NCBI RefSeq assembly: GCF_011752815.1
Contig: NZ_VWWV01000001.1
Coordinates: 806,001-870,000 of the forward strand
Source of the DNA: Enterobacter sp. Cy-643
Lineage (GTDB): Bacteria; Pseudomonadota; Gammaproteobacteria; Enterobacterales; Enterobacteriaceae
DNA: 64,000 bases
Direction of reading: 5' to 3'
Position 1 is the first letter of the stretch; every line of letters begins with the position of its first letter. Below are positions 17,746 to 27,376 of the stretch, one piece after another. The notes beneath the pieces are model-generated. The model worked only from the letters and a program-made list of their open reading frames with translations, ran no database searches and was not told where the DNA came from. A program made the position numbers and the translations under genes.

Positions 17746-19107
17746 TTATCCCCAGGCGGCTGGCGCCGAGCCGAGAGGCGCCGGTGGTATGCCCCAGATA
17801 ATCGGCGTGCCTGCCAGCCTCAGCGGAAATTTCAGCCTGTTTCCCAGCCCAAAGGCGGACCACTCCATCATCGGCTGGTAATCATGCGGGCCGAGAGCGG
17901 CAAGCGCCGACGGCTCTCCTGCCGGCTGAGACAGTAATAAAGCGGCCGTTCGGGCGAGCGACAGGCGTGCGCTGTAGCCCTGATACTGCTCAAGCCGGAC
18001 TTGTAGACCTTTTAATACCGCCGCTGCAATGAGGTAACCCGTGGCGTGATCCAGTGCCTGGACGGGGAGCGGGTAAGGCCGACCGGCGTTTTTCCAGCGC
18101 ATGCCCGCTTCGGCGATGCCGCAGGACATCTGGACCAGACTGTCGAAACCTCTGCGGTTACGCCACGGTCCGTGCCATCCCCAGGCGTTGAGCGACACGT
18201 CTACCAGGCCGGGAGAGAGCTGCTGTCGGGTTTCGGCATCAAAGCCCAGGGCTTCGAGAGCATCCGCCCGGTAGCCATGCACCAGCACATCGGCGTCGGC
18301 GAGCAGGGCTTTGAACTGCGATCTGCCTTCGGCAGACTTGAGGTCGAGTCTTGCGCATGTTTTCCCGAGAGTGACTTCCTCAACAAGCGTCGACTCTTCC
18401 CATCCGGGGGGATCAAGGCGTAGCACCTGCGCCCCAAGCCCGGCCAAAAATCGGGTGGCAACCGGGCCGGCAATAATACGGGTGAGATCCAACACCCGGA
18501 GGCCTGCCAGCGGGCGTGCAGGTGACAGTGCCAGCGTTGTGCGAGGCGCTTCGGCGTGGAACTGCTGCCAGAACAATGGCTCTGTTGCCACGGTTTTCCC
18601 ATGCGGATGCTTCAGCCATTCGTCGTGGCTTAACATCGCGGCCGCGCATCCACCTGCGGCAACGATCGCGGCTTCAAGCTCGGTTTTGCCCCACGCGATA
18701 ACTCGCTGGGCGAGCGCTGATTTGTTCTTGCTCACACCCAGTACGCTTTCCATTGCCTGGCGGTGATGCGGCGCATTGGTATGCAGGCGGATCCAGCCGT
18801 CCCGAGTGGCATAATCACCGGCAAATTCATCCCACAGCGCGGCGGACGCTCTGTTCACGGGGAAATGGCTGCTCGAAAACCAATATGAGGCCAGCCGCTG
18901 GTCTATATAAAGCGGTGCATCCGGGCGAGAAAGCAGCGCTCTCAGGGCACAACCCGCCGTCGCCAGGCTGGCGGTGGCGAATTCGGTCACAGGAAAACGG
19001 GCACTGAGCTCACCTTTGCCCGTCACGGCCACTGACGGCTGGGCTATTTCCAGCCCCAGATCCCGGCCCATTGCACCGAAGAGAAGCGAAAACGAAGATT
19101 TAACCAT
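17746..19107 (-). CDS. CaiB/BaiF family CoA-transferase
   Basis: Class III CoA-transferases move CoA between carboxylic acids through an aspartyl-CoA thioester. The 453-residue product has an unusual order: about 180 residues precede the segment LAGLRVLDLTRIIAGPVATR, which normally starts the family. Then come ARLDLKSAEGRSQFKALL, ADVLVHGYRADALEALGF and RRGFDSLVQMSCGIAEAG, where the Asp is probably the catalytic one. The N-terminal part resembles a second CaiB-like half. It lies between tcyN and sdiA, where E. coli has no gene, so it is an accessory insertion. The substrate is unknown. Confidence 0.83.
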   Translation of the reverse strand: MVKSSFSLLFGAMGRDLGLEIAQPSVAVTGKGELSARFPVTEFATASLATAGCALRALLSRPDAPLYIDQRLASYWFSSSHFPVNRASAALWDEFAGDYATRDGWIRLHTNAPHHRQAMESVLGVSKNKSALAQRVIAWGKTELEAAIVAAGGCAAAMLSHDEWLKHPHGKTVATEPLFWQQFHAEAPRTTLALSPARPLAGLRVLDLTRIIAGPVATRFLAGLGAQVLRLDPPGWEESTLVEEVTLGKTCARLDLKSAEGRSQFKALLADADVLVHGYRADALEALGFDAETRQQLSPGLVDVSLNAWGWHGPWRNRRGFDSLVQMSCGIAEAGMRWKNAGRPYPLPVQALDHATGYLIAAAVLKGLQVRLEQYQGYSARLSLARTAALLLSQPAGEPSALAALGPHDYQPMMEWSAFGLGNRLKFPLRLAGTPIIWGIPPAPLGSAPAAWG

Positions 19108-19260
19108 ACTGAGCTCCAGTAAATTTTTCCTGACATATGTAAAAACCGAAGAATTGTGGCGGAAAAACCATAAATTACATTAATTAGCTTAATAAATGTG
19201 TTAGCTTATTACATTCTATTAATGAAATACTTTTTAGCGCCGGGAGAGACGCCAGATATA

Positions 19261-19983
19261 ATGCTGGAACGTGACTTTTTTAGCTGGCGACGGGAAGCGC
19301 TCGAACTTTTCCTGTCAATTACTCAAGCCAGCGAATTACAAACTTTAGTTCAACAACAAACTCAACGCCTCGAGTTTGATTATTTTTCGCTGTGTGTTCG
19401 GCACCCGGTGCCTTTTACTCGGCCTAAATTATCATTGCAGAGTTCTTATCCGCAAAAATGGCTCGAGTGGTACGTGACTGAAAACTATTTTGCTATTGAC
19501 CCAGTATTGAAACAGTCTAATTTCATGCGTGGCGAAATAATCTGGAGCGATGCCCTGTTTGCTGAATCTCGCGAGCTTTGGGATGCCGCGCGCGACCACG
19601 GTCTGGCTACCGGACGAACACATTGCGTCATGGCCCCTAATCGTACGGCGGGTTTCCTGTCTGTTTCACGCTCGGACGTTCGTAAGGACATTTTGTCGGA
19701 AGATGAACTTGGGCTGCGGCTGAGCTACCTGGCCGAGCTGAGTATGGCGACGCTAAATCGGCTGGAAGATCCGTCGGTCGAAATGATTGACATGAAACTC
19801 AGCAAGCGTGAAAGAGAGATTCTTCAGTGGACCGGAGAAGGGAAAACGTCGGCAGAAATTGCGATTATCCTGTCAATTTCTGAGAATACGGTGAACTTCC
19901 ATCAGAAGAATATGCAGAAGAAATTCAACGCGCCAAACAAGACGCAGATAGCCTGCTATGCGGCGGCGATGGGGATTATCTGA
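19261..19983 (+). CDS. sdiA: LuxR-type quorum-sensing regulator SdiA
   Basis: SdiA is an orphan LuxR-family receptor that senses acyl-homoserine lactones made by other species. From the ATG at 19261 the product has 240 residues, the E. coli length, starting MLERDFFSWRREALELF; an in-frame ATG at 19198 would add 21 unconserved residues. The autoinducer-binding domain (about 1-165) has the conserved FDYFSLCVRHPVPFTRPK, WLEWYV and AIDPVL. The helix-turn-helix (LSKREREILQWTGEGKTSAE, ISENTVNFHQKNMQKKF) is almost identical to E. coli. No luxI synthase is present nearby. Confidence 0.96.
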   Translation: MLERDFFSWRREALELFLSITQASELQTLVQQQTQRLEFDYFSLCVRHPVPFTRPKLSLQSSYPQKWLEWYVTENYFAIDPVLKQSNFMRGEIIWSDALFAESRELWDAARDHGLATGRTHCVMAPNRTAGFLSVSRSDVRKDILSEDELGLRLSYLAELSMATLNRLEDPSVEMIDMKLSKREREILQWTGEGKTSAEIAIILSISENTVNFHQKNMQKKFNAPNKTQIACYAAAMGII

Positions 19984-20051
19984 ACCTGGAGGGCAAATGC
20001 TGCGTCAGGTGCTGACGGCTGGAGAACCCGGATTCTGCCAGCCGCCCCGGC

Positions 20052-20276
20052 TTATTGACGGTAAGCCTGTTTAATTTGCTTAACGGTATTGCTGAATACT
20101 TCAGCCTGAGCTGGGTCTTCCAGTTGAGCGATCTGCTTTTCCATTTTCAGGATAACGCGGCCCGCATCGGCCTGGCCCATAGCCTGCAGCATCAGGGTTA
20201 ACAGCGTCTTCAGACAGGTGACTTCTTGTGCCAGCTCACGGGTGTTTTCGGCGGTGGAAAAATCTGGAGTGCTCAT
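20052..20276 (-). CDS. yecF: DUF2594 protein YecF
   Basis: The small conserved enterobacterial protein has 74 residues ([20 protein letters not shown], ending KQIKQAYRQ), the same length as E. coli YecF and clearly orthologous. It has no signal peptide, membrane segment or known catalytic motif, and its function is not established. It sits between sdiA and uvrY, as in E. coli. Confidence 0.94.
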   Translation of the reverse strand: MSTPDFSTAENTRELAQEVTCLKTLLTLMLQAMGQADAGRVILKMEKQIAQLEDPAQAEVFSNTVKQIKQAYRQ

Positions 20277-20757
20277 TTACTTTCCTCAATGCTTAGTTAG
20301 TACGCTGCCATTATGCACAGTGATATTCATAAGGCGGCGGAGTATACCATAACATTCACCAGAATTATTCATGTTCGACCAGTGAGAATGCGTTTGAATG
20401 TTTATGGTAATAAACAACCCTTGCTCAGGGTTATTCCTACAGAGAAAAATGAGAATTAAAAAAATTGTTTCGTTCTCGTTTAACTAACGTTAAATAAAGA
20501 GAGGGAAAAAGATTTTTATTCTTGATAGTGGTCGCATTTTGATAATTAGCTGTTTTTTAATCAGAGAATAATCACCTGGACACGGTGTTTTGAACGTTGA
20601 GATGCGCCGCAGAAACAGACTTGAAAGTAAAGATATATTCTTCCTGGGGGTTAACAGAATGTGCTGAGCGCAATTTGGATTTTAATGTTGCCGAAAAAAC
20701 GTTAATATATGGACAATTAGCTATCAGCAGCGTTATCCCTTTCTGGAGAATAGCCCT
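20277..20757. other. yecF-uvrY intergenic region (481 bp)
   Basis: This AT-rich divergent spacer must contain the promoters of yecF (minus) and uvrY (plus). CTGGAGAA at about 20740 is the probable ribosome-binding site of uvrY. I see no convincing RNA gene, repeat or small protein gene. Short open frames here lack ribosome-binding sites and family resemblance. Confidence 0.55.
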
Positions 20758-21414
20758 TTGATCAACGTTCTTCTTGTTGATGACCACGAACTGGTGCGCG
20801 CAGGGATACGACGCATTCTGGAAGAGATTAAAGGCATCAAAGTCTCGGGTGAAGTGAACTGCGGTGAGGATGCCATCAAATGGTGCCGCAGTAACCCGGT
20901 CGATGTCGTATTAATGGATATGAATATGCCGGGGATCGGTGGCCTGGAAGCCACCCGTAAAATTGCCCGCTACTCTTCAGATATCAAAGTTATCATGTTG
21001 ACTATCCACACAGAGAATCCGCTGCCTGCCAAAGTCATGCAGGCCGGTGCGGCAGGGTATTTAAGCAAAGGTGCGGCGCCTCAGGACGTGGTCAATGCCA
21101 TTCGTTCCGTTAATGCGGGCCAGCGTTACATCGCCTCCGACATTGCCCAACAGATGGCCTTAAGCCAGATAGCGCCAGAAGCCGAATCCCCTTTTGCCAG
21201 TTTGTCTGAGCGTGAATTACAGATTATGCTGATGATCACCAAAGGCCAGAAGGTCAATGAGATCTCTGAGCAGCTTAATCTCAGCCCTAAAACGGTGAAC
21301 AGTTACCGCTACCGCATGTTTAGTAAACTGAATATCAGCGGGGACGTGGAGCTGACGCACCTGGCGATTCGCCACGGGTTATTCAATGCGGAGACGTTAA
21401 TCAGCAGTGAGTGA
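20758..21414 (+). CDS. uvrY: Response regulator UvrY (BarA/UvrY two-component system)
   Basis: UvrY, phosphorylated by BarA, activates the csrB and csrC small RNAs and so relieves CsrA control of carbon storage, motility and virulence genes. The product has 218 residues, starting at TTG. The receiver domain shows D8-D9, the phospho-acceptor D54 ([10 protein letters not shown]) and K104 region (YLSKGAAP). The LuxR-type helix-turn-helix is at about 145-205 ([20 protein letters not shown]). It overlaps uvrC by eight bases, an arrangement conserved in enterobacteria. Confidence 0.97.
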   Translation: MINVLLVDDHELVRAGIRRILEEIKGIKVSGEVNCGEDAIKWCRSNPVDVVLMDMNMPGIGGLEATRKIARYSSDIKVIMLTIHTENPLPAKVMQAGAAGYLSKGAAPQDVVNAIRSVNAGQRYIASDIAQQMALSQIAPEAESPFASLSERELQIMLMITKGQKVNEISEQLNLSPKTVNSYRYRMFSKLNISGDVELTHLAIRHGLFNAETLISSE

Positions 21415-23239
21415 ACCTTTTGATTCCCGGGCTTTTCTCAAGACGGTAACCAGCCAGCCCGGCGTCTACCGCATGTACGATGCCGGCGGCACGGTTATTT
21501 ATGTTGGCAAAGCTAAAGACCTGAAGAAACGCCTCTCCAGCTACTTCCGCACGAATCTTGCCAGCCGTAAAACCGAGGCGCTGGTAGCGCTGATCCAGCA
21601 TATTGATGTCACGGTGACCCATACGGAAACCGAGGCTCTGCTGCTGGAGCACAACTACATCAAGCTTTATCAGCCGCGTTACAACGTACTGCTGCGAGAC
21701 GATAAATCCTATCCCTTTATATTCCTGAGCGCCGATAGCCACCCACGGCTGGCGATGCATCGCGGCGCGAAACACGCGAAGGGCGAATACTTCGGCCCGT
21801 TTCCTAACGGCTATGCGGTGCGGGAAACGCTGGCGCTGCTGCAAAAAGTCTTTCCGGTTCGCCAGTGTGAAAACAGCGTGTACCGTAACCGTTCGCGGCC
21901 TTGCCTTCAGTATCAAATCGGCCGCTGTCTTGGTCCCTGTGTTTCAGGCCTGGTTACGGAAGAAGACTATGCCCGGCAGGTGGACTATGTTCGCCTGTTT
22001 TTAGCGGGAAAGGACGATCAGGTGCTGACGCAGCTTATTTCCAGGATGGAAGAGGCGAGCAAAAATCTTGAGTTTGAAGAGGCCGCAAGGATCCGCGATC
22101 AGATTCAGGCGGTCAGACGTATTACCGAAAAACAGTTTGTCTCCAATACCGGCGACGATCTGGACGTCATTGGTGTCTCTTTTGATGCGGGCATGGCCTG
22201 CGTGCACGTCTTGTTTATTCGGCAGGGCAAAGTGCTGGGCAGCCGCAGCTACTTCCCGAAAGTCCCGGCAGGAACCGACCTTAGCGAAGTGGTGGAAACG
22301 TTTGTCGGGCAGTTCTATCTGCAGGGCAGCCAGATGCGGACGCTGCCTTCTGAAATCCTGCTCGATTTTGCACTGGCGGATAAATCCCTGCTGGCAGACT
22401 CGTTAAGTGAACTGGCCGGGCGTAAAGTGAATGTGCAGACTAAACCTCGCGGTGACAGGGCGCGTTACCTGAAGCTTGCCCGCACCAACGCGGCAACGGC
22501 GCTGGTGACAAAACTTTCTCAGCAGTCCACCATCCAGCAGCGCCTGAAAGCGCTGGCCGAAGTGCTAAAACTTCCGGAAGTAAAACGGATGGAGTGTTTT
22601 GATATCAGCCATACGATGGGGGAGCAAACCGTCGCTTCCTGCGTGGTGTTCGACAGCAACGGCCCGCTTCGGGCCGAATACCGCCGCTACAATATTACCG
22701 GTATTACACCGGGAGACGACTACGCCGCCATGAATCAGGTGCTGCGCCGCCGCTACGGTAAGGCAATAGAAGAAAGCAAAATCCCGGACGTGATCCTGAT
22801 TGACGGCGGGAAAGGACAACTGGGGCAGGCGAAAGCGGTGTTTGCCGAGCTGGACGTGCCGTGGGACAAACATCATCCGTTATTGCTGGGCGTGGCCAAA
22901 GGCAGCGACCGCAAAGCCGGGCTGGAGACATTGTTCTTTGAACCGGAAGGTGAGGGGTTCTCTTTGCCGCCGGATTCTCCTGCGCTGCATGTGATCCAAC
23001 ACATTCGCGATGACTCGCACGATCATGCAATCTCCGGCCACCGTAAAAAACGGGCGAAGGTGAAAAGCACCAGTTCGCTGGAGACGATTGAAGGCATCGG
23101 GCCCAAGCGCCGTCAGATGCTGCTGAAGTATATGGGCGGATTGCAACCGTTAATCAACGCCTCCATCGAGGAGATCGCAAAAGTGCCGGGCATCTCGCAG
23201 GCATTGGCAGAAAAGATCTACTACTCGTTGAAACATTAA
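21407..23239 (+). CDS. uvrC: Excinuclease ABC subunit C
   Basis: UvrC makes both incisions in nucleotide excision repair after UvrA/UvrB find the lesion. Its 610 residues equal E. coli. The N-terminal GIY-YIG nuclease ([20 protein letters not shown]), the UvrB-binding UVR segment (about 205-240), the RNase H-like C-terminal nuclease ([25 protein letters not shown]) and the helix-hairpin-helix pair ([28 protein letters not shown]) are complete. The start is GTG at 21407, inside the end of uvrY. Confidence 0.98.
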   Translation: MSEPFDSRAFLKTVTSQPGVYRMYDAGGTVIYVGKAKDLKKRLSSYFRTNLASRKTEALVALIQHIDVTVTHTETEALLLEHNYIKLYQPRYNVLLRDDKSYPFIFLSADSHPRLAMHRGAKHAKGEYFGPFPNGYAVRETLALLQKVFPVRQCENSVYRNRSRPCLQYQIGRCLGPCVSGLVTEEDYARQVDYVRLFLAGKDDQVLTQLISRMEEASKNLEFEEAARIRDQIQAVRRITEKQFVSNTGDDLDVIGVSFDAGMACVHVLFIRQGKVLGSRSYFPKVPAGTDLSEVVETFVGQFYLQGSQMRTLPSEILLDFALADKSLLADSLSELAGRKVNVQTKPRGDRARYLKLARTNAATALVTKLSQQSTIQQRLKALAEVLKLPEVKRMECFDISHTMGEQTVASCVVFDSNGPLRAEYRRYNITGITPGDDYAAMNQVLRRRYGKAIEESKIPDVILIDGGKGQLGQAKAVFAELDVPWDKHHPLLLGVAKGSDRKAGLETLFFEPEGEGFSLPPDSPALHVIQHIRDDSHDHAISGHRKKRAKVKSTSSLETIEGIGPKRRQMLLKYMGGLQPLINASIEEIAKVPGISQALAEKIYYSLKH

Positions 23240-23296
23240 GGGCTCTGTAGCAACATAGAGACAATTTCCACTTATGACAGATAGTTAACTGGCACT

Positions 23297-23845
23297 ATGC
23301 GATTCAATATCCCAACACTGCTCACGCTGTTTCGTGTCATCCTTATCCCGTTCTTTGTGCTGGCGTTTTATCTGCCGTTCAACTGGGCACCTTTCCTTTG
23401 CGCTTTCATTTTTTGGCTGGCGGCCATCACCGACTGGTTTGACGGTTTTCTCGCTCGCCGCTGGAACCAAAGCACTCGCTTCGGCGCGTTCCTCGATCCC
23501 GTTGCCGATAAGGTGATGGTGGTGGTGGCGCTGGTGCTGGTGGTCGAACATTATCACGCCTGGTGGGTGACCCTGCCTGCGGCAACGATGATAGCCCGCG
23601 AAATCATCATCTCAGCGCTGCGTGAATGGATGGCGGAAATTGGTAAGCGCAGCCGCGTGGCGGTTTCCTGGATAGGCAAAACAAAAACAATGGCGCAAAT
23701 GTTGGCGCTGATTGGCATGCTGTGGCGGCCGAACATGTGGATTGAGTACGCCGGTATCGCGCTTTTCTTCGTTGCGGCAGTACTGACATTCTGGTCAATG
23801 TTCCAATATTTAGCCGCTGCACGCGGTGATTTGCTCGAACCGTGA
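23297..23845 (+). CDS. pgsA: CDP-diacylglycerol-glycerol-3-phosphate 3-phosphatidyltransferase
   Basis: PgsA makes phosphatidylglycerophosphate, the committed step to phosphatidylglycerol and cardiolipin, in the inner membrane. The 182 residues match the E. coli length. The CDP-alcohol phosphotransferase motif is intact: DG, then AR, then G, D and D with the usual spacing, within [20 protein letters not shown] and the following LDPVADK. Four or five hydrophobic segments are visible. It lies 57 bp after uvrC and before the tRNA cluster, as in E. coli. Confidence 0.97.
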   Translation: MRFNIPTLLTLFRVILIPFFVLAFYLPFNWAPFLCAFIFWLAAITDWFDGFLARRWNQSTRFGAFLDPVADKVMVVVALVLVVEHYHAWWVTLPAATMIAREIIISALREWMAEIGKRSRVAVSWIGKTKTMAQMLALIGMLWRPNMWIEYAGIALFFVAAVLTFWSMFQYLAAARGDLLEP

Positions 23846-23895
23846 TCTATCCGGCGCAAAATTCAGCAAACGATTCGTGGTGTTAGAAAATTTCA

Positions 23896-23923
23896 TTGAC
23901 TCATTGCGTCAGGTAAGTAGAAT
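23896..23923 (+). promoter_or_regulatory. Sigma-70 promoter of the tRNA-Gly-Cys-Leu operon
   Basis: TTGACT (23896-23901), a 16-bp spacer and TAGAAT (23918-23923) are followed by a GC-rich stretch (GCAACGC), as in stringently controlled stable-RNA promoters. The first tRNA starts about 90 bp downstream. Confidence 0.78.
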
Positions 23924-24012
23924 GCAACGCATCGAAAGGCAGCAAGGTTTGCCGGAAGATAATAAAATCAAGTGATTAGCTTAATAGCAACCAACGTTCA
24001 CTTGTACAAAAA

Positions 24013-24088
<76 letters not shown>

Positions 24089-24137
24089 AATTCAGGTAAT
24101 AGAAATTCTGTTACCGCCTGAAAAGGCAAAAGATTTT

Positions 24138-24211
24138 GGCGCGTTAGCAAAGCGGTTATGTAGCGGATTGCAAATCCGTCTAGTCCGGTTCGACTCCGGA
24201 ACGCGCCTCCA
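24138..24211 (+). tRNA. cysT: tRNA-Cys (GCA)
   Basis: The 74-nt cloverleaf has an acceptor stem GGCGCGT/ACGCGCC, a T-arm GGTTCGACTCC and an encoded CCA. The anticodon is GCA (context GATTGCAAATC). It is the second gene of the operon. Confidence 0.97.
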
Positions 24212-24223
24212 ATTTCTTCCCGA

Positions 24224-24309
24224 GCCCGGATGGTGAAATCGGTAGACACAAGGGATTTAAAATCCCTCGGCTTATGGCTGTGCGGGTTCAAGTCCCGCTC
24301 CGGGTACCA
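24224..24309 (+). tRNA. leuZ: tRNA-Leu (UAA)
   Basis: This 86-nt class II tRNA has an acceptor stem GCCCGGA/TCCGGGT, a long variable arm, a T-arm GGTTCAAGTCC and CCA. The anticodon loop TTTAAAA gives UAA. It is the integration site of the downstream island: bases from 24255 to the end of the gene are repeated at 40614. Confidence 0.97.
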
Positions 24310-24388
24310 TGGGAATAAAAGAATAAAATCAATGATAAGCAGTGTCGTGTAAACCACCTTCGGGTGGTTTTTTATTGCCTGCGATTTG
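24255..24388 (+). repeat. Left direct repeat (attL-like) of the tRNA-Leu island
   Basis: This 134-bp stretch, from the anticodon arm of tRNA-Leu through the CCA end and operon terminator to GCGATTTG, is repeated at 40614-40748. The only difference seen is one extra A in an A run of the right copy. It marks the left island boundary, and the intact tRNA belongs to this end. Confidence 0.95.
24351..24373 (+). terminator. Terminator of the tRNA operon
   Basis: AAACCACC, loop TTCG, GGTGGTTT followed by T residues, 41 bp after tRNA-Leu. An identical copy lies at 40711-40733 within the right-hand direct repeat. Confidence 0.92.
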
Positions 24389-24597
24389 GTTATACACCAG
24401 TGTCTTTTTCCTGCTGTAGTGCTGAATACTTTCACGTATCTCTATTGCCCTCCCACAACAATTAATGTCGCTTGAGTCAAGTCTGATTCTGATAGGGTGC
24501 TTTGGCGTGCCTGAAAGGATGTGGTGGGGTATTATTTCCGGCAGCTTATTCAACGTGCTATCCGGCATCGTAAATTTCTTTCAAATTAGGAAGATTC

Positions 24598-26121
24598 ATG
24601 AACGACAAAATCAGTCAGGACACGATCAACAAAGCCCTGTGGGCCGCGTGTGATACGTTCCGTGGCACTATCAGTGCTGATACCTATAAAGACTTTATCC
24701 TTACCATGCTGTTCCTCAAGTACATTTCAGATGTCTGGCAGGATCACTATGACGATTATAAAGAGCAATATGGTGATGCGCCGGAACTGATTGAAGCCAT
24801 GATGGCGAATGAGCGTTTTGTGTTGCCGAAAAGTGCCAGTTTTTATGCGTTATATGAGCGTCGCCATGAGCCTGGCAACGGTGAGCGTATCGATCAGGCA
24901 TTACATGCCATTGAAGAAGCCAACGGTACCAAACTTAAAGATGCCGGGAAAAGCGTGTTCCAGGATATTTCGTTTAACACCGATCGTCTGGGTGAAGAAA
25001 AACAAAAGAACACCATTCTGCGCCAGTTGCTGGAAGACTTCGCCGGTGAAGATCTTAACCTGAAGTCGAGCCGTGTCGATACGCTGGACGTTATCGGTAA
25101 TGCTTACGAATATCTGATTAAAAACTTTGCCGCCAGCGGTGGGCAGAAAGCCGGGGAATTCTATACCCCGCCGGAAGTCTCGGACCTGATTGCTGAACTG
25201 CTCGATCCGCAACCGGGTGATACCATTTGCGATCCGGCCTGTGGTTCTGGTTCGTTGTTAATGAAGTGCGGACGTAAAATTGTCTCCGGACATGACAGCC
25301 GTAATTATGCGTTGTTTGGTCAGGAAGCGATTGGCTCTACTTGGTCACTGGCCAAAATGAACATGTTCCTGCACGGCGAAGACAACCATAAAATCGAGTG
25401 GGGCGATACCATTCGTAACCCGAAACTGCTTGATAAAAATGGCGACCTGATACTGTTTGATATCGTGACCGCTAACCCTCCTTTCAGCCTGGATAAGTGG
25501 GGCCATGACGAGGCTGAAAACGATAGGTTTGGTCGTTTCCGTCGCGGTGTACCGCCGAAAACTAAAGGGGATTACGCCTTTATCTCGCATATGATCGAAA
25601 CCCTGAAACCGGGAACGGGTCGTATGGGTGTGGTGGTACCACACGGTGTGCTGTTCCGTGGCTCCAGCGAAGGTAAAATTCGCCAGAAACTGATCGATGA
25701 AAATTTGCTGGATGCAGTCATTGGCCTGCCGGAAAAACTGTTCTACGGTACGGGGATTCCTGCTGCGATTCTGATTTTCAAAAAGCAGAAAGTGGATGAC
25801 AAGGTGCTGTTTATCGATGCCAGCCGTGAATTCAAGGCGGGTAAAAACCAGAACCAGCTCAGCGCAGAAAATATCCAGAAGATCGTTATAACTTATCGAG
25901 AAGGCGATAACGTCGAGAAATACGCCTATCTCGCCAGCCTGAAGGAAATTCAGGACAACGACTATAACCTCAATATCCCGCGTTATGTCGATACCTTCGA
26001 GGAAGAAGACGAGATTGATTTGCTGTCCGTACGTGCTGAGCGTGAGCAACTGAAAGCGGAACTGGCGAAATTGGAAATGCAGATGGCGGGTTATCTGGAG
26101 GAGTTGGATTATGGTGCCTAA
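24598..26121 (+). CDS. hsdM: Type I restriction-modification system, DNA adenine methyltransferase subunit HsdM
   Basis: HsdM methylates adenine N6 in the bipartite target chosen by HsdS and is part of both the methylase and the nuclease complex. The product has 507 residues. The N-terminal helical domain (about 10-150) is followed by the methylase fold with AGEFYTPPEVSDLI, motif I DPACGSGSLL (about 212) and motif IV NPPF (about 293). C-terminal helices (about 460-507) contact HsdS. AGGAAG lies before the ATG. Its stop overlaps the hsdS start. The gene begins about 210 bp inside the left repeat. Confidence 0.97.
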   Translation: MNDKISQDTINKALWAACDTFRGTISADTYKDFILTMLFLKYISDVWQDHYDDYKEQYGDAPELIEAMMANERFVLPKSASFYALYERRHEPGNGERIDQALHAIEEANGTKLKDAGKSVFQDISFNTDRLGEEKQKNTILRQLLEDFAGEDLNLKSSRVDTLDVIGNAYEYLIKNFAASGGQKAGEFYTPPEVSDLIAELLDPQPGDTICDPACGSGSLLMKCGRKIVSGHDSRNYALFGQEAIGSTWSLAKMNMFLHGEDNHKIEWGDTIRNPKLLDKNGDLILFDIVTANPPFSLDKWGHDEAENDRFGRFRRGVPPKTKGDYAFISHMIETLKPGTGRMGVVVPHGVLFRGSSEGKIRQKLIDENLLDAVIGLPEKLFYGTGIPAAILIFKKQKVDDKVLFIDASREFKAGKNQNQLSAENIQKIVITYREGDNVEKYAYLASLKEIQDNDYNLNIPRYVDTFEEEDEIDLLSVRAEREQLKAELAKLEMQMAGYLEELDYGA

Positions 26122-27355
26122 GGGATGGGTCGCCACACAGGTTGGCGATATCGCAAAATTTTCCTCGGGAGGAACTCCGAGCAAACAGAATGCAAATTTT
26201 TGGGGTGGGACAAAGCCGTGGATATCAGGTAAAGACTTAAAAACACACTTTATTGAAACGAGTATCGATACCCTCACAGATGAAGGCTTCCAAATAGCTA
26301 AACGGGCACCTGCAGGAGCATCACTTATTCTTGTGCGAGGAATGACTTTGCTCAAAGATTTTCCTGTAGGTTTCGCTATTAGAGAGGTTGCATTCAACCA
26401 AGACCTAAAGGCGTTAGTACCCAATAAAAATATTGATGGTCTTTTTCTATCTTTTTTGCTGGTATCAGAGAAACACAAAATAAAGCAACTTGTTAGTACT
26501 GCGGGTCATGGGACAGGACGTTTAGATACAGAATCAATAAAATCATACCCAATTAATGTGCCTCCATTAAACGAACAGAAGAAAATCGCTCAGATCCTGT
26601 TGACCTGGGATAAGACGATTTCAGTAACGGAAAAGTTTCTTGCCAACAGTCAGCAGCAGAAAAAAGCTCTGATGCAGCAATTGCTTACCGGGAAGAAACG
26701 CTTGCTGGATGATAATGGTACAAGATTTTCTGAAATTTGGGGATTGTATGCCTTATCGAAATTATTTCAGAGAGTTACGATCAAAAACAATGGAAAGAGC
26801 ACTAATGTTGTAACCATTTCCGGACAACATGGTTTGATTAAGCAGGAGGATTTTTTCAAGAAAACAGTGGCATCAGATACCCTTGATGGGTATTTTTTAT
26901 TAAAAAAAGGACAGTTTGCATATAATAAAAGTTACTCTAATGGTTATCCGATGGGCGCAATAAAACGATTAAATCGATACCCAGAGGGAGTAGTAACAAC
27001 TCTGTATATATGTTTTGAACTTTCTACACCCAAAGAATCATTCGGTGACTATTGGGAGCATTATTTTGAGTCAGGCCTTTTGAATAACAGTTTGTCTCAA
27101 ATCGCTCATGAAGGTGGTCGGGCTCATGGCTTGCTAAATGTAAAACCTTCGGACTTTTTTTCATTAAAAGTTCCGGTTCCTGGCTTTGAAGAACAACAAA
27201 AGATCGCCGCCGTCTTGTCCGCTGCCGATGCCGAGATCTCCACGCTGGAGAAAAAACTCACTTGCCTGAAAGACGAGAAAAAAGCCCTGATGCAGCAATT
27301 ACTGACCGGGAAACGTCGTGTGAAAGTAGAAGCTGAAGAAGCCGTTAGCGCTTAA
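26111..27355 (+). CDS. hsdS: Type I restriction-modification system, specificity subunit HsdS
   Basis: HsdS recognises the two halves of the target through two target-recognition domains (TRDs). The 414-residue product has TRD1 (about 1-150), conserved region 1 (LNEQKKIAQILLTWDKTISV, then ALMQQLLTGKKRLL), TRD2 (about 205-350) and conserved region 2 (FEEQQKIAAVLSAADAEIS, then ALMQQLLTGKRRV). The two conserved regions also match at DNA level (26659-26700 and 27277-27316), giving a recombination point for TRD exchange. The TRD-coding DNA is distinctly more AT-rich than hsdM and hsdR. The gene overlaps hsdM by 11 bases. The target sequence cannot be predicted by eye. Confidence 0.96.
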   Translation: MVPKGWVATQVGDIAKFSSGGTPSKQNANFWGGTKPWISGKDLKTHFIETSIDTLTDEGFQIAKRAPAGASLILVRGMTLLKDFPVGFAIREVAFNQDLKALVPNKNIDGLFLSFLLVSEKHKIKQLVSTAGHGTGRLDTESIKSYPINVPPLNEQKKIAQILLTWDKTISVTEKFLANSQQQKKALMQQLLTGKKRLLDDNGTRFSEIWGLYALSKLFQRVTIKNNGKSTNVVTISGQHGLIKQEDFFKKTVASDTLDGYFLLKKGQFAYNKSYSNGYPMGAIKRLNRYPEGVVTTLYICFELSTPKESFGDYWEHYFESGLLNNSLSQIAHEGGRAHGLLNVKPSDFFSLKVPVPGFEEQQKIAAVLSAADAEISTLEKKLTCLKDEKKALMQQLLTGKRRVKVEAEEAVSA

Positions 27356-27376
27356 CGCGAAGAACAAGGAAAGCCA

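Noticed and set aside
20572-20787. 71-codon minus-strand frame upstream of uvrY
   Set aside because: It overlaps the uvrY start, has no ribosome-binding site and resembles no known small protein.
25345-26478. 377-codon minus-strand open frame across hsdM and hsdS
   Set aside because: It is a shadow of two well-supported genes with no recognisable motif.
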